A stretch of 64,000 nt of DNA from Petrimonas sp. IBARAKI (GCA_002356435.2 AP018040.2:2976001-3040000), one strand, 5' to 3'. Positions 44,003-53,883 are shown, numbered from the stretch's first letter. Program-made: numbers and translations. Notes: generated from the letters alone by a model not told the origin.

Positions 44003-45325
44003 CTAATAGCTCGAAGGAACATCTGTGGCCAGCTCGCCATGTTGTGTAATATCCAGCCCTCTCTCTTCTTGAATTTCGGTTACCCGCATCGGAAGGATAA
44101 GATCAGTAAGTTTGTACAGCAGGAATGAGCCTCCGAAAGTGAAAGCACCTACGATAAGCAGTGCCAGCAAATGATACAGGAAAACGGTCGGATCACCGTA
44201 TATAAGACCAACGTTTTCGGCAAATACTCCCGTGAGGATCATCCCCGTTATACCTCCGATACCGTGGCATGGAAAAACATCCAACGTATCGTCTATACTG
44301 CTTCTCGATTTCAACCGGGTAGCAAAATAACTCACCAGCGACGCTGTGCAACCGATAAAAATACTCTGCCCCACCGTTACAAAACCAGCGGAAGGAGTGA
44401 TGGCGACCAATCCAACCACCGCACCTACAGCAGCTCCCACCACCGATCTTTTTTTTCCTCTGGCGCCATCAGTAAGCATCCAGGTAACCATAGCCGTTGC
44501 CGATGCCAAATTTGTGTTCAAAAAGGCCTTGACAGCAAGTTCATTGGCAGCAAGCGCCGATCCTGCATTAAAACCGAACCAACCGAACCAAAGCAACCCG
44601 GTACCCAGTAAGATATAAGGAATATTAGTGGGATTATCGGTTCCACCGTCTTTTCGTTTTTTCAGGAATATGGCACCGGAAAGGGCTGCAAACCCCGCAG
44701 AAATGTGTACGACTGTCCCTCCGGCAAAGTCGAGAACACCCCACTTACGAAGAAAGCCTTCGGGATGCCAGGTCCAATGAGCCAACGGCGCATAAATAAA
44801 AATGGAGAAAAAGACTATAAAGACCATTAACGACGAAAAACGAATTCTTTCTGCAACGCCACCCGTGATGAGTGCCGGGGTTATAATAGCAAACTTGAGT
44901 TGAAACACCGCAAACAGGGCAAATGGAATGGTTGCCGAAAAAGCAGGGTTGGGCTGCAATCCCACATTGTTGAACATGAAAAAAGATGCGGGGTTTCCGA
45001 TAAAGCCTCCCAGGCTATCGCCGAAAGCGAGGCTGAAGCCAATCAAAACCCAAATAACGCTGATTATTCCCAACGTGATAAAACTCTGAATAAGAGTAGA
45101 CACAAGGTTCTTATACCGAACCATTCCTCCATAAAAGAAAGCCAGCCCGGGTGTCATTAAAAATACCAGTGCGGAAGCTATTAGCATCCAGGCAGTGTCA
45201 GCATTGTTTATCGCCAAGCTTGAAAATTCTGTGGATTTATCCATCGGAATTAGCGCCGAAACCGCTATAATGACAATAACAATAAAAGGCACCGTATACC
45301 TTCTTTTGGAGTTTTTTTCGTTCAT
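44003..45325 (-). CDS. amtB: Ammonium transporter, Amt family (440 aa)
   Basis: Eleven-helix ammonium channel of the inner membrane. The family core is clear: TAWMLIASALVFLMTPGLAFFYGGMVRYKN near the start, FAGGTVVHISAGFAALSGAI in the middle and DVFPCHGIGGITGMILTGVFA near the end, the last with one of the conserved pore His residues. A hydrophobic segment at residues 12-27 may act as a signal or an extra helix. A PII gene (glnK) often follows amtB, but here ppk1 converges instead and none is in the window. A -7 box precedes the gene. Confidence 0.97.
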   Translation of the reverse strand: MNEKNSKRRYTVPFIVIVIIAVSALIPMDKSTEFSSLAINNADTAWMLIASALVFLMTPGLAFFYGGMVRYKNLVSTLIQSFITLGIISVIWVLIGFSLAFGDSLGGFIGNPASFFMFNNVGLQPNPAFSATIPFALFAVFQLKFAIITPALITGGVAERIRFSSLMVFIVFFSIFIYAPLAHWTWHPEGFLRKWGVLDFAGGTVVHISAGFAALSGAIFLKKRKDGGTDNPTNIPYILLGTGLLWFGWFGFNAGSALAANELAVKAFLNTNLASATAMVTWMLTDGARGKKRSVVGAAVGAVVGLVAITPSAGFVTVGQSIFIGCTASLVSYFATRLKSRSSIDDTLDVFPCHGIGGITGMILTGVFAENVGLIYGDPTVFLYHLLALLIVGAFTFGGSFLLYKLTDLILPMRVTEIQEERGLDITQHGELATDVPSSY

Positions 45326-45376
45326 ACTTTGAAATATTTCTATAACCTAAATTATCTATATAATCTTAATATGCCA

Positions 45377-45406
45377 CAAATATAATTATTTTGATTTTTT
45401 TACAAT
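45377..45406 (-). promoter_or_regulatory. Putative promoter for amtB
   Basis: On the minus strand ATTG (45406-45403) and TATATTTG (45384-45377) are separated by 18 bases, a good -33/-7 arrangement. Confidence 0.5.
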
Positions 45407-45511
45407 GCTTTAATAGAATAAATATATTATTTATCTATTTATTATATCATATAGTCAACTCAAATGTTTCGAAAAAACTCTTACAAGAGACAGCTCTTAT
45501 TGCCTGGGCAC

Positions 45512-45553
45512 AAAAAAAAGAGAGTGCCTCATATTTTTTGAGACACCCTCTTT
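45512..45553 (-). terminator. Terminator after the ppiD-like gene
   Basis: A 15-base stem with two mismatches (45539-45553 with 45517-45531, 7-base loop), followed on the minus strand by a T-run. Confidence 0.8.
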
Positions 45554-45578
45554 CTTGTTTTGTTATGAAACGAAAAAC

Positions 45579-47714
45579 TTAGAAGAAAACGTAACGGTTA
45601 TCTTCCACTTTCAGTTTCTTTTTTAAGGTCTCCAAAGACTGCATCTGCAACATATATGCATTGTTACTTTGAATCAGGTCTTTCTGAGCCTTGGCATCAT
45701 AGGTTTCAGTTCCCTGGGTTCTGCTCAACACATTAACCACGTAGACGCCCATATTCCCTTTGGCAGGCGGTATCAGTGTATTCAACGGTGCATAGGCAGA
45801 GAAAGCATTCAAGGTCGGCTCAAAACCCAATCCTGTAATGTTCCGTGTAGTGAAGTTGACAAATTTTACCGTATCAACATTCGACTGCATTTCAGTAGCA
45901 TAAGCATCCAGACTGGTCAGGTTTTTGGCAGTCAGATCGGAAATGATTTTTTCGGCTTTCTTATCGTTGCTCAGTCGAGAACGAATGCTCGTTGCCACCT
46001 CCTGTAAGGGGGCCACACCAGCCGGATAAACCTGATCTACACGGGCAATTATACGCATATTGGTAATGTCGAACTTACGCACGGTTCCCATTTTTTTCTC
46101 GTTTACCGCCCAGGTAACGACCTGACGTGATCCCGGGATCTGCATCAACGAAAAATCGTTTGCTGAAACACTCGCATCCGGCATAACAAAATATCCTTTT
46201 TGGGTGGCAAGTTCATTGAAGTTCTTGCTTACGTTGGGATCGGAAACAAACTGGTTGAGTTCGTTATCTACGTTGTTCGATGTTTTTTCACTGACGACAA
46301 CAGGCATATTGATCGTTGCAATTTTATATTTCTGAACAGGAACGGTTTTTTCTTCCACCTGAAGAATAATTTGTTGCCCGGGAACTGTCATTTTAAAAGC
46401 CTGTCCCACCGGTGCACTGAATGCGGCTTTCACCACATCAATTCCAGCTTGTGCAAGATCAATCTCGCGAGCCCAGCCCACATCACCACCATTAGACTGT
46501 GGATTCAAGCTGTTTGCTACTTCTGCAAATGATTTTCCGCTTTGAATCTCGTTAAAAATACTGTCCACAAAATGAGTAACGATACTGTCTTGTCCCGCCA
46601 TAGATGCATCGGGAATAGCCATCATTCTGAGATGAACGGAGTCGGGAGCTACCGTCTTGTCCAACAGTTTATAAATAGTAAATGCATCGCCTTCGCGAGC
46701 CGGGCCTTTGATGTCTGAAACAGATGCAGACTCCACAAATGATTTCTGACCTTCAGTCAGTGAATTCGCAGAAAGATATACATCCCTGAACGGCATGTCG
46801 GAATAATCGGCAACTACGGAAGCCGGATTTGCGGTTTCCACCAATTTCAGGTACGCTTCATTGGCTTGCGCTTCGATTTCGGCAAAATCAGCATCACTGG
46901 GAACGATCTCCTTCGTAAAATAAGTAATTTTGGCCAATGGGACATTCATCCGGAAAGCGTTTTTATTTTTTTCGTAAAACGATTTCACTTCCTGATCGGT
47001 AACCGAGACCGTTGAATCGGGTATGGTGAAGTAACTCTTCATCACATAGGCCATATCGGCATTTTGTTGCGACAAGTCAAAAGTGGTTTTTGCTTCAACA
47101 TCGTTCACCATCACGGCATTGGCAAGCAACGTAGTGTATTTTTCCTGAAGACGTTGATATTTTACCATGTTTTCGATGAACAACCACATCGATTTGTATT
47201 GCTCAACTACAGCTCTCTCTTCCGGCTGTAGCGACTCAACCGGAGCGTTTACAGTGGATAAGAATTGCATCAGGCCTTCCCTGTCGAACATACCGGTTTG
47301 CGGATCGAGAAAGAAAGGAAGCTGTTGCAGTAATGGCGATATCGTTTCTCCGTGTACCAGATCGTTGATTTCTGTTTTTGAAACTGATAAGCCAAGTTTT
47401 GCCGCTTCGTTGTCGAGCATCCGTTCACGAACCATCTGATCATAAACCGCTTCCCGGATTTGTTGAGATGTATTTTCGTCCAATGAAGTCTGTCCACTGA
47501 TCATTTTTTGAAAACTTTCCCATTCGGTAATCCTGTCAGCGAATTCCTGAGTAGAAATCACCTGCCCGTTTACAACGAAAGCTTTATCGCGCGATTTGGC
47601 AAAAAGTGTGTTTCCCGAGGTGAATAAGTCTCCCAAAATAAATGCCAGTAACGCAATCCCGATAATGGCGACCAAAAACACGCCCTTATCCCTAATCTTC
47701 TGTAGTGTAGCCAT
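45579..47714 (-). CDS. PpiD/SurA-like periplasmic peptidyl-prolyl isomerase chaperone (711 aa)
   Basis: One N-terminal membrane anchor (VFLVAIIGIALLAFILGDLF) is followed by the SurA_N-type helical chaperone region (FVVNGQVISTQEFADRI, QIREAVYDQMVRERMLDNEA). A parvulin-type PPIase domain lies near residues 340-450 (VHLRMMAIPDASM, FAEVANSLNPQSNGGDVGWAREI), and a long C-terminal chaperone region follows. It probably helps outer-membrane proteins leave the translocon and fold. It is the last gene of a five-gene envelope cluster that includes lptC. A -7 box upstream suggests that it can also be transcribed alone, and a terminator follows. Confidence 0.93.
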   Translation of the reverse strand: MATLQKIRDKGVFLVAIIGIALLAFILGDLFTSGNTLFAKSRDKAFVVNGQVISTQEFADRITEWESFQKMISGQTSLDENTSQQIREAVYDQMVRERMLDNEAAKLGLSVSKTEINDLVHGETISPLLQQLPFFLDPQTGMFDREGLMQFLSTVNAPVESLQPEERAVVEQYKSMWLFIENMVKYQRLQEKYTTLLANAVMVNDVEAKTTFDLSQQNADMAYVMKSYFTIPDSTVSVTDQEVKSFYEKNKNAFRMNVPLAKITYFTKEIVPSDADFAEIEAQANEAYLKLVETANPASVVADYSDMPFRDVYLSANSLTEGQKSFVESASVSDIKGPAREGDAFTIYKLLDKTVAPDSVHLRMMAIPDASMAGQDSIVTHFVDSIFNEIQSGKSFAEVANSLNPQSNGGDVGWAREIDLAQAGIDVVKAAFSAPVGQAFKMTVPGQQIILQVEEKTVPVQKYKIATINMPVVVSEKTSNNVDNELNQFVSDPNVSKNFNELATQKGYFVMPDASVSANDFSLMQIPGSRQVVTWAVNEKKMGTVRKFDITNMRIIARVDQVYPAGVAPLQEVATSIRSRLSNDKKAEKIISDLTAKNLTSLDAYATEMQSNVDTVKFVNFTTRNITGLGFEPTLNAFSAYAPLNTLIPPAKGNMGVYVVNVLSRTQGTETYDAKAQKDLIQSNNAYMLQMQSLETLKKKLKVEDNRYVFF

Positions 47715-47773
47715 TTAACTATCCTGAGTTTTTGATAAACAATTAATATTTTACATTCTTTTAAACAAGAGTG

Positions 47774-47781
47774 CAAAGTTA
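47774..47781 (-). promoter_or_regulatory. Putative -7 box for the ppiD-like gene
   Basis: The minus strand reads TAACTTTG, 59 bases before the ATG at 47714, in the gap after the CorC-like gene. Confidence 0.45.
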
Positions 47782-47839
47782 ATAAAAATTAGAAAGATAA
47801 CTCCATATTTTTGAAAAAAGTGATTCTTGAGTGAAAGCC

Positions 47840-49102
47840 TTAATTAATAGTCAGCCGCACCACTTCTATTTTCCGGGCGGTAACTTTCAATATTTTGAAC
47901 ATATACTTTCCGATGATCACTGTTTCGTAGGTTTTAGGAAACCGCTGTGTGTGATGCAATAAATACCCGGCAACGGTGGAATAACTCTCCGATTCGGGAA
48001 TATCGAGCCCATAATCTTCGTTTAAGGTATCAATTTCCACCCTCCCCGAAAGCACAAACTCTTTATCACCTTCCTGTTTCACAAAGCGGGCTTTGTTGTC
48101 ATATTCATCTTCTATATCACCGAAAATTTCCTCTACCAGATCTTCCATAGTCACCACACCCGATGTTCCTCCAAACTCATCCACTACAACGGCTATGCTT
48201 TTTCGCTGCTGCATGAGGTCGTTCATCAGTTTGCTGGCCTGCATACTTTCAGGGACGAAAGACACTGTGGCAATGCTCTTGGTCCAGTCCTGCGGGACAT
48301 CGAACATTTCCCAAACGTGAATGTATCCGATAATGTCGTCAATATCTTCCCGATATACCAGAATTCTGGAAATACCGCTCTCGATAAACAAATCTTTCAG
48401 CTTTTCAATATCTTCGTCCACATTTATCGCCACAATATCCGCTCTTGGCACCATGCAATCACGCACGCGCATAGAAGAGAAATCGAGGGCGTTCCTGAAA
48501 ATTTTCACTTCGGAATCCACTTCTTTTTCGTCAGAAATCTCTTCGAACCCTTTTCTCACATACGAATCCAGTTCCAGCCGGCCCAATGCATTCTCAGTTG
48601 TCCTGTCGGACCTCACGCCGAAAACAGCTAAAATGGCTTTGGAAAAAGAGACGAAAATTTTTGCAACGGGAAAGAACAGAACGTAAAAAAAGAAAGCCGG
48701 AACAACCAATACGCGTACCCAGAAGTTGGGTTTACGTACCAAAACAGCCCGGGGAAGAAATTCTCCGCTAAGAAGGATAATGAGAGTAGCTCCAACGATT
48801 ATAAGTAGAAAAATCACAAAAGTATTTTGTGTAATATGTTGCTGAATGTAAGGGAAAGCTACCAGCAACGACAGGTACATAAAAACTACCTGCACCATGA
48901 GGTTTCCGAGCAGAAGCGTAGCCAGGAACTGACGCGGATGACTATATATGGTATTCAACATCAGGTTGTAAAATCCTTTGTCCTTTTGTCTCATCGCAAA
49001 TCTCAACTTATCCGATGACACAAACGCCACTTCCATACCGGAGAAGAACGCCGACAGGAAGAGTAAGATAAACCATCCGATTATTAGCGACGTGAAAGAC
49101 AT
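47840..49102 (-). CDS. CNNM/CBS-domain membrane protein, CorC/GldE-like (420 aa)
   Basis: The first ~190 residues are a CNNM (DUF21) membrane domain with three to four hydrophobic segments (GWFILLFLSAFFSGMEVAFV, FVIFLLIIVGATLIILL). A CBS pair follows (MRVRDCMVPRADIVAINVDE to QQRKSIAVVVDEFGGTSGVV), and the CorC_HlyC transporter-associated domain closes the protein (ESYSTVAGYLLHHTQRFP). Relatives are linked to magnesium or cobalt handling, and in gliding Bacteroidetes the paralogue is called GldE. There is no other gliding gene here. The gene lies between lptC and the ppiD-like gene, 26 bases after lptC. Confidence 0.92.
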   Translation of the reverse strand: MSFTSLIIGWFILLFLSAFFSGMEVAFVSSDKLRFAMRQKDKGFYNLMLNTIYSHPRQFLATLLLGNLMVQVVFMYLSLLVAFPYIQQHITQNTFVIFLLIIVGATLIILLSGEFLPRAVLVRKPNFWVRVLVVPAFFFYVLFFPVAKIFVSFSKAILAVFGVRSDRTTENALGRLELDSYVRKGFEEISDEKEVDSEVKIFRNALDFSSMRVRDCMVPRADIVAINVDEDIEKLKDLFIESGISRILVYREDIDDIIGYIHVWEMFDVPQDWTKSIATVSFVPESMQASKLMNDLMQQRKSIAVVVDEFGGTSGVVTMEDLVEEIFGDIEDEYDNKARFVKQEGDKEFVLSGRVEIDTLNEDYGLDIPESESYSTVAGYLLHHTQRFPKTYETVIIGKYMFKILKVTARKIEVVRLTIN

Positions 49103-49128
49103 TGTTTATGGATTAAGGTTGTTGAATC

Positions 49129-49758
49129 TCATTGTATGGAATCAGATTGTAACTGCACCGAGTCTGTTGCGACTGGTCCTTCTTCAAACGGCAATCTGCC
49201 GTCATGCGGTCTCATGATCCGGTAATCTGTCATTTGCTGATTCGACTCAAAACCGTATCCCTTCAGTTCAAGCGCCCCCCGTTTTATCTCGATATATTTA
49301 TCGGAATAGATCTTAGCCGTTTTTTGATCCCAAAAAAGCTCATCACTCTTGAATTCGTGCCCTTGCATATTCTTTACCTCAACATTCCCTTTCACGCGCC
49401 ACAGGCTTTTTGCGTTGTAGTGCCAGGCCGTGTCAGCAATAACGGTAGCTTCGACATTAAACCGATCATCGAATCTTTCCAGGTAAAAGCCTTCGGGAAA
49501 ATAAGAGAACGGTTCTTTGGCCTTGTCATATACTTCCCACACATCGGCTGCTATTTTATAACGGGTTTTCCCCGAGTCGGAGATAAGCTGCACGGCCGAA
49601 TCCGTAACCATGGAAGGCATGGTTTCCGGATCGAATTTCATATGGACCAGCTTTTCATCTTTCTTTCCACACGATCCGATAAAAAGAAACATAACAACCC
49701 CAAAAACTGCGGTTGTTATGTATTTTAATATATGTATCTGTTGTCGTTCTTTCAACAA
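49129..49758 (-). CDS. lptC: LPS export periplasmic protein LptC (209 aa)
   Basis: LptC is the bitopic or lipid-anchored link that passes lipopolysaccharide from LptBFG to LptA. Here the N-terminus has a hydrophobic segment with a lipobox-like FIGSC (near residue 30). The beta-jellyroll carries repeating short strands: WRVKGNVEVKNMQGHEFKSDELFWD and IYSDKYIEIKRGALELKGYGFESNQ, the latter typical of the LptC/OstA pattern. It is 11 bases after the TPR gene and 26 bases before the CorC-like gene, inside an envelope cluster, which supports the call. LptA, LptD and the ATPase are not in the window. Confidence 0.9.
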   Translation of the reverse strand: MLKERQQIHILKYITTAVFGVVMFLFIGSCGKKDEKLVHMKFDPETMPSMVTDSAVQLISDSGKTRYKIAADVWEVYDKAKEPFSYFPEGFYLERFDDRFNVEATVIADTAWHYNAKSLWRVKGNVEVKNMQGHEFKSDELFWDQKTAKIYSDKYIEIKRGALELKGYGFESNQQMTDYRIMRPHDGRLPFEEGPVATDSVQLQSDSIQ

Positions 49759-49768
49759 ATCGCTGGTT

Positions 49769-51130
49769 TTATTTCAACCTTACCGTGGTAGACTCACCTA
49801 TCCATCCGGGGACAAAAACGGACTCACCTGCCTTGATACCCATCATGAAAGCCGTTTCGGTATCCATGAAATAACCGGAATAAGTATTGATTAAGCCATT
49901 TGCTTTTCCACTAACGCTAGGATCAACGGATCTGGCCTTTTGCAACTTGTCAACTGCCGCACAGAAAACGAGGCCTCTCTTTTCGGTTTCCGGGAAAATA
50001 TTTTGAGCCGATGCTGCATATAACTGTGCGATCAGGATATACGCTTCTCCGTTGTTGGGATTGAATTCCAATGCATCGTATGCGGCCTGGCGCGATTTGG
50101 CGAAGTTACGTTGATTGGAAAAAATACCTGCCAATTGCATCATGTAATCGGAAGCTTTATTTTTGTCTGTTTCCAATTGGGCACCTTCGTGGTAGTACTT
50201 GATGGCAGTATCGTAATCCTTATCTCTCAGGCTCTTGTTAGCCAACCCGATAGCTGCACCGGCAGAAGGTTCGAGTTTGTAAAGGTATTCCGACGCGGTA
50301 AAATACAAGTCAGATTCACTGCAACCTACCGATCCCAGGGCATTGATCACTTCGTTCAGAAATGCTTTGTCTGCCTTGTTGGGTTCCACCTTATCGGCAT
50401 AGTAATCCGTGAGGGTCTTGCAATCGCCGGCTCCACTGCTTACAAATGCTTTCACGATACCTTCCTTCACCAATCCCAGGTAATCGGCATTTGCTTTATC
50501 GTTTGCGGCATTTGCTTTGCTGATAGCTTCGTCTACATAACCGGCAACGGTAAAATAGTCGCTTATATACTGATTTTTCTTGGACGGGTCAGTCAGAAAC
50601 TGAGTAAGTGAGGCAACCATATAATAGGAATAAGCATCTTTAGGTTCCATCTCCGATTTCATTTCCTTAAGGGCTTCCCCTAACCATTGATAAACAATCT
50701 TCGAATCCGCTTTATCACCCATCAGTTCCATATAGTCATAGGCCTTGTATGCCAAAACGGTACCTTTTTTGTCATCCGAATAATATTTCAGTCGGGTATC
50801 GTATATCTCCATTGTTTTATCGAGATATTGTTTCTTTTTGGCAGCATCGGTCTCCGAAGCATATAAACTCTTGAAGATACGTGGTCCTAATATATATATA
50901 TTTCTACTGGATGCGGGGCAGTTCTCGTAAACAGCATTCCAGGGCGTTAATGCTTCCTTATAATTTTCAGCCTTAGCAGAAGTCGTCATAAGGCTCAAAT
51001 TCATACGGCATTTTACGCTGTCTTCCCCATGTCCGAAAGGAGCTTTTACCGGATCGTATCCTGCTTTCTGGGCGCTAAGACCTGCAATGGTTGCTATTGC
51101 AAGGAATCCTGATAATAATAATTTTCTCAT
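49769..51130 (-). CDS. Exported TPR-repeat protein (453 aa)
   Basis: A cleavable signal peptide (LLLSGFLAIATIAGLSAQ) is followed by helical repeats throughout: YKEALTPWNAVYENCPASS, DTAIKYYHEGAQLETDKNKA and AAYDALEFNPNNGEAYILIA are recognisable TPR units. The protein ends with IGESTTVRLK. TPR proteins act as scaffolds. Its position directly before lptC and after an outer-membrane barrel gene suggests an outer-membrane biogenesis scaffold in the periplasm. The family is common in Bacteroidales, and a specific partner is unknown. A -7 box precedes it. Confidence 0.88.
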   Translation of the reverse strand: MRKLLLSGFLAIATIAGLSAQKAGYDPVKAPFGHGEDSVKCRMNLSLMTTSAKAENYKEALTPWNAVYENCPASSRNIYILGPRIFKSLYASETDAAKKKQYLDKTMEIYDTRLKYYSDDKKGTVLAYKAYDYMELMGDKADSKIVYQWLGEALKEMKSEMEPKDAYSYYMVASLTQFLTDPSKKNQYISDYFTVAGYVDEAISKANAANDKANADYLGLVKEGIVKAFVSSGAGDCKTLTDYYADKVEPNKADKAFLNEVINALGSVGCSESDLYFTASEYLYKLEPSAGAAIGLANKSLRDKDYDTAIKYYHEGAQLETDKNKASDYMMQLAGIFSNQRNFAKSRQAAYDALEFNPNNGEAYILIAQLYAASAQNIFPETEKRGLVFCAAVDKLQKARSVDPSVSGKANGLINTYSGYFMDTETAFMMGIKAGESVFVPGWIGESTTVRLK

Positions 51131-51229
51131 ATTCTTTTTTTTAAATTTTTGTTTTTTAATCCCGATTTTGGTTGTTAATAGGACAATATGCTAAATAAAA
51201 AGTTTAATCTGTTTTGAATTTAAACGTCA

Positions 51230-51237
51230 CAAAGATA
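51230..51237 (-). promoter_or_regulatory. Putative -7 box for the TPR-lptC genes
   Basis: The minus strand reads TATCTTTG, ~100 bases before the ATG at 51130. Confidence 0.5.
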
Positions 51238-51244
51238 CAAAAAA

Positions 51245-52588
51245 TCAGTTAAACTGTCTTTTGAAAAACCAAAATTCATTGATATTCATGTTCAAGGAAA
51301 TTTTAAACATATCTTGCTTAATCATGTATGGCAAGTCGGGACGCTGAGATGTGTAACCAAATCCGATATTAAGCAATGACAACCTTCCGGACATAGAATC
51401 CCTGAACGGCAACCCCAATCCGAAGTTAATTCCATACTCTTTAAAACCTCCAACCCCTACACTTTGATTGGTAGATGGATTATAAACGCTGACGTTGGCA
51501 TATGAATTTCCGTAGGAAATACCGGCCCTTAGGCGTACTCTACTGAAAAAATCACGGCTGTACGGATCGACAACGTATTCTGCGCCTGCATTGATCCTGT
51601 AAGCGTTATTGAACCGATTTTCAGGGGTCAATCCGTCTAAAACCTCGGGATAATCCAATCCGTTCCATTGCTGAAAAGTTCCGTCTAGTCCTACAAGCAG
51701 ATTTGTATTGGAATAAGTTACTCCCAATCCATAGGTTGCCGGCAAATGAAACTGCTGACTGGAAAGAGTATCATCACGCAGCACTTCACTCGGATTTTGA
51801 TAGGGATTGGTATAAGGGTCTGACAGAAACATCATTTCCGTTGCATAAACATCGGACTTTGAAGCTAATTTCGGACTGAAAACAGCTCCTAACGTAAACG
51901 AACTTGTCTTGTCGACAGGGAACGTGACCTGTGCTCCAAAATCATATTTTAAATCCCGGATGGAATATTTTTTCTTTTCTTCACCAATAGTAGCACCCGT
52001 CGCAGTTCTCGGCACAGACACGCTGCTGTAGCTGAAATTCCCAAAAAGATAAGAAACGTTAGCTCCAACGGAGAAATACGGAATGGGTTCATACGCAATT
52101 CCAGCATAAATCTGGCTCAACCCTCCAGTTCCACGAAATACTTCCTCGTAAACGATATCGGAAAGCGAACGTGTCTGCCCATAGTTATATCCTACTTTCG
52201 AATACGGCAAAAGCCCAATGCTGGCACCAACCTTGCTTAGGACAGGAAACTGTATGGCAATATAATCGAGATTCCCGTTGTAAAAATTCTGCTTGTTCAG
52301 TCCGTCGCTGTAAGAAGCATAATGCCCCGAAACACCAAGGTCAAAAATAAACGTAAGTGAATCGAGTTTGGAGTATGATGCCGGATTTCCGGGATTCACC
52401 TGCTGGCTTCTTCTGAGTCCGTAGCTGATTCCACCCATAGCTTCGGAGGCACCCAACGATTGGTTGGACAAAAGGCCGTAACCGTACCTGCCGTATGGTG
52501 AGTTAGACCCTACCTGTTGTGCAAAAATAGCGGTGGTGACAGTAAAGAAAACAAGTAACGAGAGATGACGTTTAGTTGTTATGTTCAT
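51245..52588 (-). CDS. Outer-membrane beta-barrel protein (447 aa)
   Basis: A signal peptide (LSLLVFFTVTTAIFAQ) precedes a protein made of alternating strands rich in Gly, Tyr and Ser. The start NSPYGRYGYGLLSNQSLGAS is typical of Bacteroidales barrel proteins distantly like FadL transporters, and it ends with aromatic residues (NEFWFFKRQFN). The function is unknown; relatives are annotated as porin-like or hydrophobic-compound transport proteins. It is the first gene of the envelope cluster that continues with the TPR gene and lptC. Confidence 0.85.
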   Translation of the reverse strand: MNITTKRHLSLLVFFTVTTAIFAQQVGSNSPYGRYGYGLLSNQSLGASEAMGGISYGLRRSQQVNPGNPASYSKLDSLTFIFDLGVSGHYASYSDGLNKQNFYNGNLDYIAIQFPVLSKVGASIGLLPYSKVGYNYGQTRSLSDIVYEEVFRGTGGLSQIYAGIAYEPIPYFSVGANVSYLFGNFSYSSVSVPRTATGATIGEEKKKYSIRDLKYDFGAQVTFPVDKTSSFTLGAVFSPKLASKSDVYATEMMFLSDPYTNPYQNPSEVLRDDTLSSQQFHLPATYGLGVTYSNTNLLVGLDGTFQQWNGLDYPEVLDGLTPENRFNNAYRINAGAEYVVDPYSRDFFSRVRLRAGISYGNSYANVSVYNPSTNQSVGVGGFKEYGINFGLGLPFRDSMSGRLSLLNIGFGYTSQRPDLPYMIKQDMFKISLNMNINEFWFFKRQFN

Positions 52589-52720
52589 TCTTTTTCATTA
52601 AAATCAACAAGACGTTGGTCGATTGTTTCATAATTTATTTTTAGGGTACAAAGATGATGTTTTTTTGCGATGCAACCAACAAAAGAACAGAAAGTTCGTG
52701 TTAAAAAGATTAAAGAGCGT

Positions 52721-53266
52721 TTATTTGTATTTATTATAAGAAATGATTTCGCCGTTTGTTTTGCGTTTTTTGGGACGAACGGCTTGGGTACTGTATCCGA
52801 CAACAATGTCAAGCCATACTCTCTTAGAGTCGGGGATTGACAACAATTCACGCATCTTCGGCTCATTGAACCAACCGACAATGCAAGACCCCAAACCTTC
52901 GGCATGAGCTGCCAGCACGACATGAGCCGCTACTATTCCCAGGTCCATTTGTGCATAGTCCTTTTGTTTTACCCAGCCTCCAATCCCCGATGTGAGGTTC
53001 ACTCTTTCCTCAACCAACAAAATATGGACCGGGGCCTGCTTGGTAAAATGGTTCATACCCAATGCACGCGCAGACGTGGCATCTGCCACTCTGTTTTTCA
53101 GTTCAGGATCATCCACGACAACCATGTGCCAGGGTTGCGCATTGCATGCTGACGGTGCTAACCGAGCAGCTTCGAGGATACGTTCAATTTTTTCTTTTTC
53201 GACCGGTCTATCGGGATCGAATGCTCGGTCGCTCTGCCGGGTGGAAACAAATTCAAGAAAATCCAT
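52721..53266 (-). CDS. Nitroreductase-family flavoprotein (181 aa)
   Basis: These FMN enzymes reduce nitroaromatics, quinones or flavins with NAD(P)H. The start FLEFVSTRQSDRAFDPDRPVE contains the FMN-binding Arg-x-Ser-x-Arg pattern, followed by AARLAPSACNAQPWHMVVVD and AHAEGLGSCIVGWFNEPKMREL. It ends GYSTQAVRPKKRK. It is 11 bases after the riboflavin synthase gene, so the two are cotranscribed, and a flavin-using enzyme next to a flavin-making one is sensible. The physiological substrate is unknown. Confidence 0.94.
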   Translation of the reverse strand: MDFLEFVSTRQSDRAFDPDRPVEKEKIERILEAARLAPSACNAQPWHMVVVDDPELKNRVADATSARALGMNHFTKQAPVHILLVEERVNLTSGIGGWVKQKDYAQMDLGIVAAHVVLAAHAEGLGSCIVGWFNEPKMRELLSIPDSKRVWLDIVVGYSTQAVRPKKRKTNGEIISYNKYK

Positions 53267-53277
53267 ACATTAGTCGT

Positions 53278-53883
53278 TTAGGACTGCAACGCCACAATCC
53301 TGCTGATATATTTACCGATAATGTCGAATTCCAGGTTGACGACTGTACCTTTTTCTATCTGATGAAAATTGGTCATTTCGTATGTAAAAGGTATGATCGC
53401 CACTTTAAAGGTATCTTTGGTGGGTGTCACCACGGTTAAACTTACACCATTCACCGTAACCGACCCTTTATCTACCGTCAGGTATCCCTTCTTTGCCATC
53501 TCCTTATCGAAACGGTACCGGAAGGTGTAATACCAACTACCATCTGCTTCAACTACATCGGTACAAACGGCAGTTTGGTCAACATGCCCCTGAACGATAT
53601 GCCCGTCCAACCTGCCGTCCATTTTCATGCTACGTTCAAGATTCACCTTGCTACCCACCTGCAACAATCCAAGATTGGTGCGGTCGAGCGTCTCCTGAAT
53701 GGCGGTTACGGTGTATGCATCACCCTCTATGGATACCACTGTCAGACAAACTCCGTTGTGCGCAATGCTCTGGTCGATTTTTAATTCGCTCGTGAACGAG
53801 CACCTTAACGTGATGTGCAGGTTACCCTTGTCTTTTTCCAATGCAACCACGGTTGCAGCTTCTTCAACAATTCCGGAAAACAT
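53278..53883 (-). CDS. ribE: Riboflavin synthase, alpha subunit (201 aa)
   Basis: It dismutates two 6,7-dimethyl-8-ribityllumazine molecules to riboflavin. Two lumazine-binding repeats are visible. The first begins MFSGIVEEAATVVAL with SIAHNGVCLTVVSIEGD, and the second carries VDKGSVTVNGVSLTVVTPT. Each has its own lumazine-binding stretch, and the linker GHIVQGHVDQTAVC is conserved. The length is standard. It is 11 bases before the nitroreductase gene. No FMN riboswitch was recognised in the short upstream region. Confidence 0.97.
   Translation of the reverse strand: MFSGIVEEAATVVALEKDKGNLHITLRCSFTSELKIDQSIAHNGVCLTVVSIEGDAYTVTAIQETLDRTNLGLLQVGSKVNLERSMKMDGRLDGHIVQGHVDQTAVCTDVVEADGSWYYTFRYRFDKEMAKKGYLTVDKGSVTVNGVSLTVVTPTKDTFKVAIIPFTYEMTNFHQIEKGTVVNLEFDIIGKYISRIVALQS

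Noticed and set aside
52589-52720. Expected type III pantothenate kinase (coaX) before the envelope cluster
   Set aside because: This gene often precedes the cluster in Bacteroidales, but the gap holds no coding frame for it.
52585-52923. 112-residue minus-strand frame overlapping the nitroreductase gene
   Set aside because: It is a shadow of the nitroreductase in another frame, with no start signal or motif.
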